Program-made: the position numbers and the translations under genes
Notes under the pieces: generated by a model
What the model saw: the letters and a program-made list of their open reading frames with translations, nothing else
The model's database searches: none
Told to the model about the DNA's origin: nothing
DNA from: Absidia repens
Taxonomy: Eukaryota; Mucoromycota; Mucoromycetes; Mucorales; Cunninghamellaceae
Length of the DNA stretch: 64,000 nucleotides
Direction of reading: 5' to 3'
Assembly: GCA_002105175.1 (NCBI GenBank)
Contig: MCGE01000006.1
Span: 1,178,001-1,242,000 of the forward strand
Shown: piece by piece, positions 1 to 12,409 of the stretch
Layout of the letters: each line of letters opens with the position of its first letter
Numbering within the stretch: the first letter of the stretch is position 1

Positions 1-168
1 TGAGGTTGGGAAGAGATGCGAAGGAGGCGTGGGTGAGCGAATGCATTTTTACTATTTTTAGCTGGTGGCGGATGACGGTCAGGGACAAATAGCTGGATGT
101 ATTTGCGGAGCTTTTTTTATGATCAAATTACGTTATTTTTTGTCAAGGACTGCATCGCAAATATTCAC

Positions 169-209
<41 letters not shown>

Positions 210-634
210 TTTATCCCTCATATGTAGGAACCTATTAGTCACGAAGTACTCAGGGCCGCTGCTTCCAAAGCTTCCAGTAACGAAAACAAGCAATTACTAC
301 TGGACGTGAATAACAGCTCTGACTTTACATTGTTTGAAATACCGGAACCGCGGTCCGTCGTGAGACAACAATCTTTAGCAAATGACGATGTCAAGGTAAA
401 AAAAAAAAAAAAAAGCGAGGATGTCACTAGTACGAATAAGGAGAGGAAGAGGGGGTGTTCTCGGAATTAAGGGTTTCGTTTGTTGGGGAAAATAATATAA
501 AAAAGGTGGACAATGAAACAGGACAATGTAATGCCAAGCTTCTCACCCAACTGACTTTTTATTTTATTTCATAGTTGGACCTGCCTCATGTGCAAAGGCT
601 TTTAGTTTTAGTATCAAACGAAAAGAATTTGTAG
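1..634 (+). CDS. 3' end of an unrecognised gene (partial)
   Basis: Three exons join in one open frame: <1-32 (frame from base 3), 228-395 and 575-634, ending in TAG. Donors are GTGAGC at 33 and GTAAAA at 396; acceptors are TAG at 225-227 and at 572-574. The joined C-terminus reads RLGRDAKEAW, then EPISHEVLRAAASK..., then a final exon LDLPHVQRLLVLVSNEKNL, which has the even amphipathic look of real coding sequence. The first intron carries a run of about 36 T directly before its acceptor and the second has a poly-A run just after its donor. I do not recognise the family. The start lies outside the window. An alternative is read-through of the second donor to a TAA at 468-470, which I think less likely. 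Confidence 0.55.
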
Positions 635-864
635 AAACCTTATATCCAACCACATTTACTTTTTCCTTTTATCCATTACCCTAATAAAATTGCCCTTTAT
701 TTTTATTTATTTGCTTGTGTTACAAAAATCTTCTGTGCGCCGGGGTTTGTATTGCTTTTTCAATAAAATCCTGCGTCAATTTGCTCACTTCATTTTTTTT
801 ACTTTTTCTTTGTTTTTTTTTATTATTCTCTTTTATTTCATATATCACTTATTCATATACAAAC

Positions 865-2009
865 ATGTCTGAACCATTACCTCAAGGTAAGTGACAAATA
901 GTTTGTCCATTCAGGTCATCAAACCATCACTCACATTACCTTCCTCTCCTTTTATTTTCACAGGCTGGGAAGCTCGCCAAGCACCTGACGGCAGATAGTA
1001 AGTACACTTAAGATAGTAGGAGACAAGTTATGGTATCCGTATCAACTAACTCTTTTTATTATTTAGCTACTTCATTAACCATGCCGATCAATCTACTACC
1101 TGGGAAGATCCTCGTCAAAAGAGCCAACACCCTCCTGGTCCTCCTGGTTACGAAGGCTATGCTCAACAAGGTTATCCTTCTCCTCAACATGCTGAAGGCG
1201 AACGTGCTGCTTATGGTGGTTACGGTCAAGCTCCTCCCGGTGAACAAGATGGCTACCCTACTCCCCCCACACCTCAACAACAACCTGAAAAGAAATCGTT
1301 CTTTGGTGGGTTGTCTGGCAACATGAAGATGGCTGGCGGTGCGTTGGCCGGTCTTGCTGCTGGTGGTGCTTTGGCTTACGGTATCCATGAATACAATGAG
1401 CATGAAGAACGCGAAGACGAACAACAAGCTCGCCTTGATGCTTTGGAAGAAGAAAACCGTCGCCAACAAGAAGAAATCCGTGAAATGGAACGCAACAATG
1501 ACAATGGTTACGGTGCCCCTCCTCCCTCTCAAGACTATTACGGTGGTGGCGGTTATGAAGGTAGCCGCGGATGTGATGGTGGCGACGACGATGATAATTC
1601 TGATGAACAACGTGAATTGGATGAGAAACAAAGACGACTCGACGCCCTTCAACGCGATCAAGACGAACAACAACGCGAGCACGACAGGAAGCAAAGAGAA
1701 TTGGACGAAAACGGAGGTGATGAAGACGAACAGGAGGAATTAGATGCCGAGCAAGAAAGATTGGACGCACAGCAAGCTGAGCTTGATGAAAACCAAGGTA
1801 ATATATAAACGAGAAACATAGTATTAGCTGTTATTTGTATTTACTCACCATTTTCATTTTTTGTATATGATGTGTAAATTTTCATAGAGGAACAAGATGA
1901 AGATCAGGAAGAACTTGATGTAAGTATACATATACATCGAAAAACAGAGTAAATGCAACGGATTGAATAAACTGACCACTTTTTTTTTTATTAGGAGGAA
2001 GAAGAATAG
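865..2009 (+). CDS. WW-domain protein with glycine zipper and acidic heptad tail
   Basis: Five exons: 865-886, 964-997, 1067-1797, 1888-1919 and 1995-2009, giving 277 residues with all phases closing. Residues 5-35 form a WW domain (first Trp at 9, second Trp at 31, Tyr-Tyr-Phe core, Pro at 34), a module that binds proline-rich ligands. A Pro/Gly/Tyr/Gln-rich linker follows. Next comes a Gly/Ala-rich stretch, MKMAGGALAGLAAGG, resembling a glycine zipper that could insert in or pack against a membrane. The last 140 or so residues are very acidic and Gln-rich with a rough seven-residue period (LDxxQ), predicting a charged coiled coil. Two tiny exons (32 and 15 nt) encode the last acidic residues. 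The start is the first ATG before the WW domain. WW and zipper are clear; the cellular role is unknown. Confidence 0.85.
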
Positions 2010-2504
2010 TCAATCAGCATTCAAGTTGTGTGCCCTATTCCCTACGAGATATCCATATATCATATTCTTATCCCCACATTCCATTTTTATAAAGAATTAG
2101 ACAGACATAATTCTTTAGTTTAGTCTGCCCTATTTTTGTTACAATTTAGAAACCATCTCCTGTCTGCTATTATTTTTACCCATATATATTTGTCTTTATT
2201 TTTGATTCACTTTATATACTTATTTTATTTACTCAATATATTACAATCAATCATTTAAAAATAAAAATTTATATGTGTGTATGTGATGATATATACCAAT
2301 GAGGCGGGGGTTGGAATACATATACTTGTGGAAGCTATATAGTAATATTATATAAATAAGGATAGTCTGGCGGTGGCACGACATAGGTGTATTAGTATGA
2401 GTGATATGGCAGGAATGGATCTACGATTCATACTAACCGGCCTTGGGGACCGCAAAACAGTCGCTGGGACCCTTGGAGAGGGGAGTCATAGAGTGAGTTA
2501 GAAA
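2010..2504. other. Intergenic 3' flank of the WW gene
   Basis: AT-rich sequence with several AATAAA-like stretches near 2260 that could serve polyadenylation of the upstream gene. No open frame or RNA gene is evident before the repeat that begins near 2505. Confidence 0.5.
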
Positions 2505-3810
2505 GAAGGTACGTGGTAGAACACACAAATAACCACAATAATACCTTTCCTCATTATATAGTAGGTCATAGGAGTGATAATTGTAAGACATATTTTATTT
2601 CAAGCATATTGGTATATTACTAAAACTAAAGACGAATGGCTCAATGTAACATGGGATCTAAAATGGGTAGTGTAAAGGAGATCAATGTGAGATTTGGAGA
2701 ATGGCCAATGCCAATCTGAAGGGACAATTGTAAATGAGAGGTAATATAATGTGCAGTACAAGATACGAAAATGACAGAAGATATTTTTTTTAAAGTGCAA
2801 TAACGGTCAACACTTATCGAAGTTGGTATGGTTTAATAAAACGGGATCTATTGCACAAGACATGAGAGAGACTAATGAAATATTTTTCATTCGGTAATAT
2901 AAAAAGAGACATATTTTATTCAGATGTATATAGAAGTTATAGCAAACTAATATTAAACTAAGCTAATGATGGCTCCAAAAAGCCAGCTGATGGTGGTCTC
3001 AAATCTTGAATTCAATATGAAAGGGTTTCCCCATGCATCTTGTAATCCCTGTTCGGAAAACCCTTCTAAACTAGTCCTGAAAATATTCTAAGTCCAACCT
3101 AAACCCATGGGGGCTACGAGTGTGAAGAGAAAAAAAGATGAAAGAAAAGAGAAAGGACGGGGAAAAAAAAAAAAAAAAAAATGCAAGTAAATAAAACATT
3201 CACGTGGGCGGGTTTTAAATTGTTTTTCCGTCTCTCACCAGAAGTTGCAGTTCTATCCATTTCCCTTTTCGATAACATATTTCATTTCGATGAACAAAAC
3301 ACAAAAGCAGGTCCCAGAAGACTGGACTATTTTTGGAGTTCACACATCATAATATCGTTATCACACACAATACCGATACAATTTTCCTTTTCACGTTGAT
3401 ATCCTTATTGTGAGTACCTACTGACAGTGCAATATCGTGCTGTACACTGTACTGAGATTCAACAAGAAGGGTGAGAGGAATTTCTTAGATGGTTTGAAAA
3501 ATTGACCGTGATTTATGTATGAAAAAAAGACAGTGAGGGACGTATAAAAAAAAGCATGCATCAATGAGCGCATAAAAATAGGTATTTCGTTTACGCCCAT
3601 AAAAATTCCTATCTGTTTTTTTTGGGGGGGTAGGGGAAACGTCTTGATGTTTCAATTCCTCGACCCTTCAGTCAAAACCAATTAGTTTCAATGCGCAAGA
3701 CCTTTATTTTAAAAAGACCGCCCACAAAACAAAAAGATTTTGTTGAATTTTACCTTTACTATCGTATTGCCTGAATAAAAAAATTGTTGTTAAGTAAAAA
3801 TAATACCTTT
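2505..3810 (+). repeat. Dispersed repeat, copy A
   Basis: This stretch aligns by eye with copies B, C and D. Shared landmarks in order are: a TTTATT-containing left part near 2590; GGGATCTATTGCACAAGACA near 2845; the block CTAAACTAAGCTAATGATGG near 2955; ATGCATCTTGTAATCCC near 3032; CTTCTAAACTAGTCCTGA near 3063; a purine-rich tract; and TTCACGTGGGCGGG at 3199. Homology with copy C continues to about 3810 (GAGGAATTTCTT near 3474, CTACTATCGTATTGC-like sequence near 3760). No coding capacity and no clear terminal inverted repeats are seen. The left part before 2590 matches copy B best. Confidence 0.8.
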
Positions 3811-4396
3811 AATATTTTTTGTGAGCATCGTATGATCAAACATAAGAAACCATTTATATAAATTCCTAACGTATACTATATATTTACGTCATGATAAATA
3901 TACTTCTAGACATTCTTTGCAACAACTAATATCATATCGTCTTCATAAACAATTCATACACGATCGGCCTTTTTTTTTTACACCTAAAATAGTTACATGC
4001 GTTGTCATTTGACATTCAACCATGTTTATATATCATACTTTATTTTTGACACTATATTTGGACATGTGGTCATTAAAACCATTGAGACAAAGGTTATATA
4101 TGAAGAGAGGGGTAAAATGTTGTAATATTTTTATTTACTATTATTGAGTGATAAGACATTCAACGATATGTGAAACGAGTAAAAGCTATACTAATTATAT
4201 GACAATATAATAGAAAACAGAAAAAAGGAGGGTGATAAGGGAAGTATTAGGTAACGTCAAAATAATAAGTCAAGTAAAGAGTAGTAGGAGGTAAAATAGG
4301 TAAGGGTATATAAGAAGAGGATGAGGGAGGGAGGGGGGGGGGAATACAATAAACTAATTTATCAATAAGCTATCTACATGCTGTTCAGCCGAATAA
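3811..4396. other. Intergenic, no gene seen
   Basis: AT-rich sequence with a G-run at 4330-4341. It is the likely 3' flank of the minus-strand gene ending at 4397. No RNA gene or open frame stands out. Confidence 0.5.
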
Positions 4397-5917
4397 TCAT
4401 TGTCCATTTAAAGCAGGCGTTGTTTTTTGTTCCAATTGATCCAATCGATTCATCAAAGCCAGGAGTTCCATCTTCATTTCAGCCTTAGTAGCCATTGCAG
4501 GCGCTGTCATTGATGTCGCAGTAGTTTGCTGTTGCTTGTCCACTACTTTTGCTTCCAATGCCAATATACGGCCCATGCATTGCTCTATTTGCATCAGATA
4601 CGATGGCATCCAGTCGGTCATTTGCTTGGTGACTTGATTATCAATATTTTCTAACAAGGATGACTGCTGTAACTTCCCAAGGGTTACCGACGCTTGCCGA
4701 ATGGTATCATCCAGTGTCGATTTCTGTGTTCGAGTATGTTCCAATGTGCCGTGTAGTTGTTCAAAAGGGTGTAAAAATGATTGCCTTTCCGTACTTGCAG
4801 TGGATGATGGTGGAGGCGAGGATGATAGAGAGGATGACAATGAAGATGGACGGTGAGAACGGTTCATGCTGCCAGAAAGACCGGGTTTTCTCTGTGATGT
4901 CATCCGAGGTACGTCGTTAGGTCGATGAAACCGTGGTGATGATGATGGATGAACAAAATGACGAGAATTTGTACCACAGGTAGCAGCGGCAGCAGCAGCC
5001 TGTAACCGTTTGTTGATTTGTTGCTGGGAGATAGATTTTCGTAACGGTGCCGACTGTATCGAGTGTAGATGATGATCTTTGTATGTTGGCGTATTGATAG
5101 TTAAATGTGGTGCATGATGACCAAGTTTGGGAGCTAGCCGACGTTGCAATAATAATGAAGATTCTTTTGTCCTACCGTTGCAAAATATAGTGTTAGTATA
5201 TGTTTAGCTTTTGACGTAAGTCCCTCCCCCCACTAAATGATGTATTTTTGGTCTACCTGGAGTCCATATCTGTAACACTAACATCAGGTAAGGCAAAGGG
5301 CGGATAATGATGATGCTCTTCTTGAGGAGGAGATAGTCGTTGATGCTGTTGATATTGCTGTATCCACGGTTGCAGAAACCATTCTTGGCCGTCAAGTCGT
5401 ACAGGATGTAATACTTGTTCAACCAATTGTACATGAAGGCCGTTGTTAAAACGTGGCAAAGTTGGTGAAGGCATCGATGAGGTTACCACTGGTGTAATGC
5501 TGAGTAGAGGGATTCGTTGCAAGAGAGAATATCGTTCAATCACAGGTGTGTGTTCCGTGAGTTGGCAAAGGTCCATTAACAAATTCGCCTTGAAACAAGA
5601 AGCTAGTTCATAAAGTGCCTGGGTGTTGGCATACGTGTAACCATCAATCACATTTTGCAAAAGGCACTAGGATTATCGCGGTACAATTGTACTGTGTTGA
5701 CATGTCGGAATGTAGAGGCGGGCGAGAGTATGGCAAGGCGTTCTAGATCTTCCAGACAATAATAGTACATGGCATTTCGATCCAATTTTGCTTCTGTCAT
5801 TGTTGGCGATGTAGAGATAGGTGAGTTCAAAGGAGGTGATACAGACACGGGGAAGCGATACAAGCGAAATGTAGCGGTAGTGTCATATTTGCCGAGGACC
5901 AAAGCTTGAACTTTCAT
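4397..5917 (-). CDS. Unrecognised protein, Ser/Pro-rich with C-terminal coiled coil; frame break near 5650
   Basis: Two exons: 5917-5257 and 5171-4397, joined by an 85-nt intron with GTAGAC donor and TAG acceptor. The start is the ATG of MKVQALVLGKYD. Near 5650 the reading changes frame by one: upstream reads ...DNPSAFCKM then stop, downstream resumes as QNVIDGYTYANTQALYELASC. One extra T in the TTTT run on the coding strand would join both into one natural sequence, so I treat it as a single gene with a one-base break. A 35-nt GT-AG intron there would also restore frame but is very short. The C-terminal third is Ser/Pro-rich, then has a Leu/Gln/Met-rich helical segment ending NRLDQLEQKTTPALNGQ, consistent with a coiled coil. 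Family not recognised. Confidence 0.7.
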
Positions 5918-7464
5918 AATGAGGACAAGGTAATCAAACAAAAGAGAGGAAGGGGAAAAGAGAGAATAGAATTGATAAAAGGTGAGTTGTTGTTAAAAGT
6001 GAAAGGATTGTAGAAAAAAGGAATGTGCAAATAAAAGAAAGAGAAAGAATGGATAAAAATGGCATACCATCAATAAATAATAACAATTGGCAAGTTGGTG
6101 CACAAATGAGGGGACAAACGATATTTGAAATGGCGATGTCGACTTTCTTACCTTATTGATTTCGTCAATAAAAAACAAAAATCGACCTGCAGAAATATCA
6201 TTCCTTCAATAATTGAAAACTGACCAACTATAATCCAATGAATAAATAAATCGAATTAATCATGAAGGTATCATACGTTTCAATTATTCTACAGGAGGTG
6301 TATACCCAGTAATGATTAGTTAGGGGCTCTGGAGTGGAGATGGTGGACAGTCCAGAGGAACGACTTCAAACCCCGCCAAATTACGCGCCTCAAAATGCCT
6401 CATTGTTTTCCACAAATGGAATCTGGTCATCATTATTCGATATATTTCATAATATAAAAGCTGGGGAAAGATTGGGCCAGCCTTTATTTCATTTTTTAAT
6501 TGATCCATAATAGGCAAATTTTTGATTTGTTTGTTTTTCAAGAATTTATTGATTCTATATTTAATTGTGATCCATAAAGTCGGACCTATTGTTCTTTCAA
6601 TATCTAGAGCACTTAACCCCCTTTGTTAAAAATATCCAATACAGTATCCCAACCAATTTTTTTTTTTTTTTAATTAACAAAAGTGGCCTGCCTCTTAAAA
6701 AAAACACATCCTTATCACTACTACTAAGACACATACAACCAATGGATTAGACCCCGGCCAACATAAATAATACTTAGAATTCTGTCCGTAAATGTTTTAT
6801 TTGATAATATTGACAAAACAGATAATAAATGCAATTCTTTACAATACAATATCTATCAATAAATTCTGATAAAACTAATTATAAATCTATTCTAAGAGTC
6901 ACTATCACCAAATATATAAACTAAACCATGTAAAAACACACCACATTAAGGCTCATTCTTTTGGTATTCCAGATAGCACGCACCATGAGCCTGTATTACG
7001 ATTCTTCATTAGCAGAAGACTCGATAGATACGTTGTGATTAATGCGAGAATGAACCAGATGCATATCGCCGTTATGAATGTTGATGTTAAACTTGCCCTG
7101 GGTAGTTCAAAAAGATATCTTCGTAAGTAAAGAGTTAATTTGTCAGGTAATAGGATAGATGTGTGTAGAGTTTGTATTTCTTGGACGGAGGATGGAGGGT
7201 TTTGGTTATCTTGCTTCTTGCTTTCGTCCAGGTTTTACGATCAAGTGGACCTCATAATAAATACCGATTCTGTTTCCTTGGACTGTCACTCTGCATGACT
7301 CACTGTGGCCAATGTATTGTAATGTCTCAGTATCGTATCTAGTTTTCACCATGTTAATGTGTTAGCATCATACGGCAGTACATATACGCCACCGTCATAA
7401 GTGCTTGCTATTGTTCCGTCGCATAAATGGCGAAACAAAAAAAGCGACGGCTATGGAAAAAAAA
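5918..7464. other. Intergenic, weak coding-like fragment only
   Basis: Upstream flank of the preceding minus-strand gene and AT-rich spacer. On the minus strand 6541-6320 a 73-codon open frame (contains MDQLKNEIKAGPIFPQLLY) looks slightly better than random, but it has no matching exon around it. I see no RNA gene. Confidence 0.4.
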
Positions 7465-8300
7465 GAGGAGGGTGGTAGAACGCTGACCAAACAACTACAA
7501 TAACGGTTTTTCTTATAATCCAGTGGTTCATGGAAGGGCCAATAACTTGGCTATATTTCATTGAAACAATAGGCATTTATTAAAAATAAAGGGAAGAAGT
7601 TCATTGTAACAAGGGATCTGATGGAGGTAGCTTGAGAGAGATCTGAAGAATGAGCAACACTAATCTAAAAGGGCGACTTTAAAAAGGTATCTAATATACT
7701 ATACGAGGCAATGAGAAATTCTAAAAGAATTATCTGTTATTGAAGCTTAACGACAGGTCATTGTAGTAAAAAAGCAATCTATTCCACAAGACATGAGAAA
7801 AACTATTAGGTCATTTTTCATTGAAGTATGTAAAAAGATATATATTTTATTCAGACATATATACAAACTATGGTCAAACAAACACTAAACTAAGCTATTG
7901 ATGATTTCAAAGAGCCAACTTATAGTGCCTCCAGATCCTAGATCCAAAATGAAAGGGTTTCCCCATGCATCTTGTGATCTCTGTTCTGAAAACCCTTCTA
8001 AACTAGTCCTGACACTATTCTAAGTCCAACATAACCCCATTGAAGTTGAATGGTGAAGAAAAAATGAATGAAAAAAAAAAAATGAAAAAGAAGGAGGGCG
8101 GAGGGGAAAAAAAAAAATTGAAAGTAAACAAATTCACGTGGGCGGCCTTTGAAAACGTCTCTCGTGAGAGTTGGGTAGTGTTTTTTTGTTTTTTTCTTTT
8201 GGATACCAAAAAAGGAAACCAACTTTTGGTTTACAACAATCAGTACCATGCAAAACACTGTGGTTCCATTTTCATGATAGTAGTTGTTACCATATAACCG
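7465..8300 (+). repeat. Dispersed repeat, copy B
   Basis: Shares the ordered landmarks of the family: GTGGTAGAAC near 7473 (as in copy A), ACAAGACATGAGAAAAACTA near 7789, CACTAAACTAAGCTA near 7890, ATGCATCTTGTGATC near 7965, CTTCTAAACTAGTCCTGACA near 7994, a purine-rich tract at 8050-8120 and TTCACGTGGGCGG at 8133. The distal part (CAACAATCAGTACCATGCAA near 8236) matches copy D (CAACAACCAGCACCATACAA). Copy B appears truncated relative to C and D. It is non-coding. Confidence 0.78.
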
Positions 8301-8694
8301 CAAAGTATAGTACTTCTTCTAAATATTTATGAATGCGTGATAAAATAAAAAGTTGCCAAAGAAAACTGTAGACTTTCAAAAAATCACAAGGACATGGGCT
8401 CAAAATCAAATATACTGTGTCCCAATATCAAGGTTGTCTTTTTTTTTTTTTTTGTCATTAGTCACGCTCAATATCATAACCTGGGGATCGTTCATGTCAG
8501 TGGAACAAACTAAGCTCCGGCTGAAAAAACAAAATTGGCTTGTTTGGAAACCGTCCACTGGCTAATAGTTATCTTCGAGATTTTTCTCCCACACTCGCCC
8601 GGACCACATTTCCCGCTATCACACATCCCTTTTTACCTAAAAAAAATTCTGGGGAAGCATTTTATAATCTCAACCCTAAAAATCTTTAGCCGGA

Positions 8695-8727
<33 letters not shown>

Positions 8728-10453
8728 GATCAAATGGCCATTCAAGTCAAACATTGCGTCATTTACATTAAACTTGTTACAAGGGTAGATCCATAGTGAC
8801 AATATTGCGTCAATATATTAGTGTGTTAAGTATATGTAGACACAAAAGTAAAAAAAACACGTTGGCCACCCCTTGAATTTCCATGGTACAGCAGATACAT
8901 AATATCCCAGTTTTCTGTAAATGCGGAAATCGAAACCATTCCCAGCATTGGTAACATTTGCCTACCCCATTATTTTTTCTTTAACTCCTACCTCTCACAC
9001 GCTATTGTGATATAACAATCACATCATGGTGATAAAAAGTACTATTCTTTTTATATGTATATATACACATAAAGAAAGTATATTTAATTTTATTGTTGCG
9101 AATGAGGTCAGTGTTAAACACTGGCCTTCTCTTGTAAACATTGAAATCTTCTCACGCTTCCTTTTATGGAAATCTTACCATTGATCGTTCCTTTGCACCT
9201 TTTTTGTTTCCTCGGAAGCAACATTGAGTTTGCCCTGGTAATTATTCTTTTTTTTTTTAAAAAAAAAGATGGTGATTGATTAAGCGTTTTCGGGTCTTTA
9301 CGAAAAAAAGAGTTACCCAATAAATTGGTAGACGAATCTCAATCCAACTTTTGATCCAGGCAGCACTGTGTGATGAACCAAACTTTCAATGCAATTTATA
9401 TGACAAAAAAGGAAACAAAAAAAGATGATATGCACTCTGATGAACTAATAATAACTCAACCCATTGAAAAGTGCAACCATCTTTTGCCGCAACGACACGC
9501 CTTTTGGCAAACTTTCACATTCCGCCGCTTCCCCGTGTGATCCAATTGAAACAAGGGAACCTGTTGGTGTTTGGTTCTTTGTCATCCAATGGGTCTTTTT
9601 AGAGTACTGTATTAGCTAACTCTTTTATTTCCATTTATTTATATAGTATCGACACACACACACACACACACACCAAGTTTAAAAAAGTTACCCGATTTTC
9701 CATTTCTATCCACTTATACTAAAATAGTTTTTTTTTTTTTTTTTTTTTTTTTGACTCGGGGTTATTTGGTCCACCCAACGGAAAAAAAAACCTTGCCATC
9801 AACCACCATCAATGTTACAATCACTATTTTATTTTAGGTCAAGGGTAACAACATGAATGCTTAAACGAACAATGATCAGATAAATGCAATTATAACCGTA
9901 GTTTCGAGTCCCCCACTTTTACCGGCCTCAATGAATAAGCTTATTTTAGGACGGATTCTCTCTATACGCATATTTCTAAATGTTCCCCTGAATTCATTGC
10001 ACAACCTATAGATCCCATATTTCCATTATACCCCCAACTATTGTCCTACACAGTCATTACGGATTGAATAAACAATAAAGAAATCATGTAATTTGAGAAT
10101 GGCAAAAAAGAAAACAATTTTTATTCATACTAGTAAAAAAAAGTGTAAAAGCAGTAGACATTTTTTTTTTGAGTGATATATAAATAAAGAAGTAATAAGA
10201 TACAAGAGAAAGGCATATAATGGTGAAGAAGAAGAAAAAGAAGACAATGAAGGGTGATATATAATAAAAAAAAAAGGTATTACAAAGCGACAAAGAATCA
10301 AAAAAATAAAAAGCCAACAATAAAATGAATTCATAATGATAAACTATATAAATGTATAGGAAAAGGGAAATATATGATAACTAAATTGGGAAGAGTGGGA
10401 AAGGGCCGATGAAGGTGAGTGAGCTTGATTCATGTAATGAGCCGTCAACAGTG
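8301..10453. other. Intergenic with homopolymer and CA microsatellite
   Basis: AT-rich sequence with T-runs at 8441-8454 and 8698-8725, a (CA)n run at 9652-9673 and a T-run at 9730-9752. No gene supported. The last few hundred bases are the probable 3' flank of the Myb gene. Confidence 0.5.
9652..9673 (+). repeat. CA dinucleotide microsatellite
   Basis: An uninterrupted run of about eleven CA/AC units in otherwise non-repetitive spacer. Confidence 0.9.
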
Positions 10454-12409
10454 TTATTGATGATGAAGCTGTTGTGATTTGGAGGAAAGGACGTTGGTGG
10501 GTTGAGATAAATGGTTGAAGTAGGAGTAGACGTCTGATGGTGATGCTTGTATAGATGGCGTATGGAACACTTGCTTGATAGGACGCTGTTGGCTGTAGTT
10601 TATATCATGAGGGTGAGTGTTAGCTGAAGTTGCTGACCCTGATGGTGCAGGATGGTTGTATTGTGCCTGTGGTTGATGATGGTAATGGTGGTGCATATGA
10701 GGTAAGTGTTGTTGTTGCTGCTGCTGTTGCTGCTGCTGTTGAACCATTGTTGCACTGAAGTTATCACCGGAGGCAGAGTAATATTCGTGATTTTTTTTAT
10801 TGGTGCTCGTTCCATGAGGCGAGTAGTTTCCATATGTGCTAGAATGATTTGCCGGCACAGCGTTGGTATTGATAGATAATGGCGCGGGACCAGTTGTCAA
10901 AAGGATGGTGTCATCGTCAGTCGAGGAGGGACTGGCAGCGTCGTCAATACTGCTTGGTGATGAATAAGGTACTGCATCTGACACGTTAATGACATTGTTG
11001 TTTGAAGAAGAAGAGGATGATGATGAAGTAGAGGCTGAAGATGTTGACAATGATGGTGTCGCCATGGCTGTGGTTGATAAAGATGATCGCTGATGTTGTT
11101 GTTGTTCTTGTTGTTGCTGTTTGTTATGCTTACATTGCAGTTGCATCCATCTTGTTCGACATTGGCGCTAAAACAAAAAAAAAAGAAAAACGAGTGTTGG
11201 TGAAACATAATATCGACAGCGTTTTTTTTTTTTTTTTTTTTTTTTTTTTTGTTTCTTACCTGTGTGCGCCCAGGAATAGTTTCAGCAATTCGGATCCAGC
11301 ACCTTCCATGATCTTTTACACCGGAACGAAGTAATTGATCTTCGTCTGCACCCCATTTGCCTTTTCGGACATAGGGATCTAGGGCTTCAGTCCATCTAGC
11401 TTGACATTGAATTCCAGTCCGATTGGGGATCCTATCAGCAATTCGGTTCCATGGGATGGGTTGAATACGACCTTGATTATCCGTCACATTGGCATATTCC
11501 AGCACCGAATACTTCAAAATATTGTCTTCATATTCTGTCCAACGCCCTTTGTGGATATTGGGGCTACATAAAATCAAAAGCGTAAATAATGTGTACCTTT
11601 GTGTTTCTTCGAGAGCTAACTTACTTGAGTGCACCTAACCAACGTGTGGAACATTGCATGGGAGTTCGATTGGGGACATGCGAAGCAATCAGTGACCATT
11701 TGTGAGAACCGTGAATCGCCACTGCTTGTTTCAGACGTTCATCTTCTTCCAGAGACCAGCGAGAATACGATGATTGGCGCAATTTGTTCCTTTTGACGCT
11801 GTGGCTACGTGTTGTACTGACAATAGGGGATTGCATTATAGGAGCCTGTTGATACTGTACTGGCGTCACAACTGAAGTTTGTTGCTCATAATGTTGTTGA
11901 TGTTGCTGTTGTTGATGGTGATAAGAGGTCTGATTTTGGTAAAACGATTGGGATGTTGAAGGAGTGGAAGTGGGTGGCCAATATGTAGCTGGTGGAGTTG
12001 AACACGTAGACGCGGACGAGGATGTTGTCGCCGAAAGCGGGGCAACCGCAGCGGAATGATTGGCAGCAGGAGTAGGTATGTCGATCATCATCATTGCATT
12101 TACGGAAGGCGAAGAAGGAGAAGATTGAAAATGATAACGTCGTTGAGATAAAGAAGTAGAATGAGAGGAGGATGTCATAATAGGAGCTGGCTTTTGATAA
12201 TAGTGTTGCTGCTGCTGATGGTGCTGAGGGTGATAGGATGAAGATGCTGGTAGCACTGAATCCGTGGTGGAAATACCATCGTTATTGTTGACAGTTGTAG
12301 AATGCCAAGTGGATGGTTGGTCAGATGAAGTAGAAATTCCTGACAGTCCACCGCACCTTAATTCCCTGCTTTGTTGCTCCATCAATAAATAAGCATTTGA
12401 ATCGTTCAT
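10454..12409 (-). CDS. Three-repeat Myb-type transcription factor
   Basis: Three exons: 12409-11625, 11563-11260 and 11167-10454, giving 600 residues with all phases closing. Three tandem Myb/SANT repeats occupy about residues 216-370. Repeat 1 starts SRWSLEEDERLKQAVAIHG and ends CSTRWLGAL. Repeat 2 starts KGRWTEYEDNILKYSV and has a longer loop before its middle Trp. Repeat 3 starts KGKWGADEDQLLRSGVKDHG and ends QCRTRWMQLQC. The regular Trp spacing and basic third helices indicate sequence-specific DNA binding, so this is a nuclear regulator. Both splice junctions fall inside the Myb array. The flanks are Ser/Thr/Gln/His-rich with poly-Gln and poly-Ser, typical of activation regions. The second intron holds a 30-base T run on the plus strand (A on the coding strand). 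Targets are unknown; 3R-MYB or Bas1-like is the nearest class. Confidence 0.9.

Noticed and set aside
3181..3399. 72-codon open frame in repeat copy A
   Set aside because: Falls in the distal part of the repeat and is not conserved as an open frame in copies B, C or D.
6320..6541. 73-codon minus-strand open frame (MDQLKNEIKAGPIFPQLLY)
   Set aside because: Looks slightly coding-like but is isolated, with no splice partners, no motif and AT-rich surroundings.
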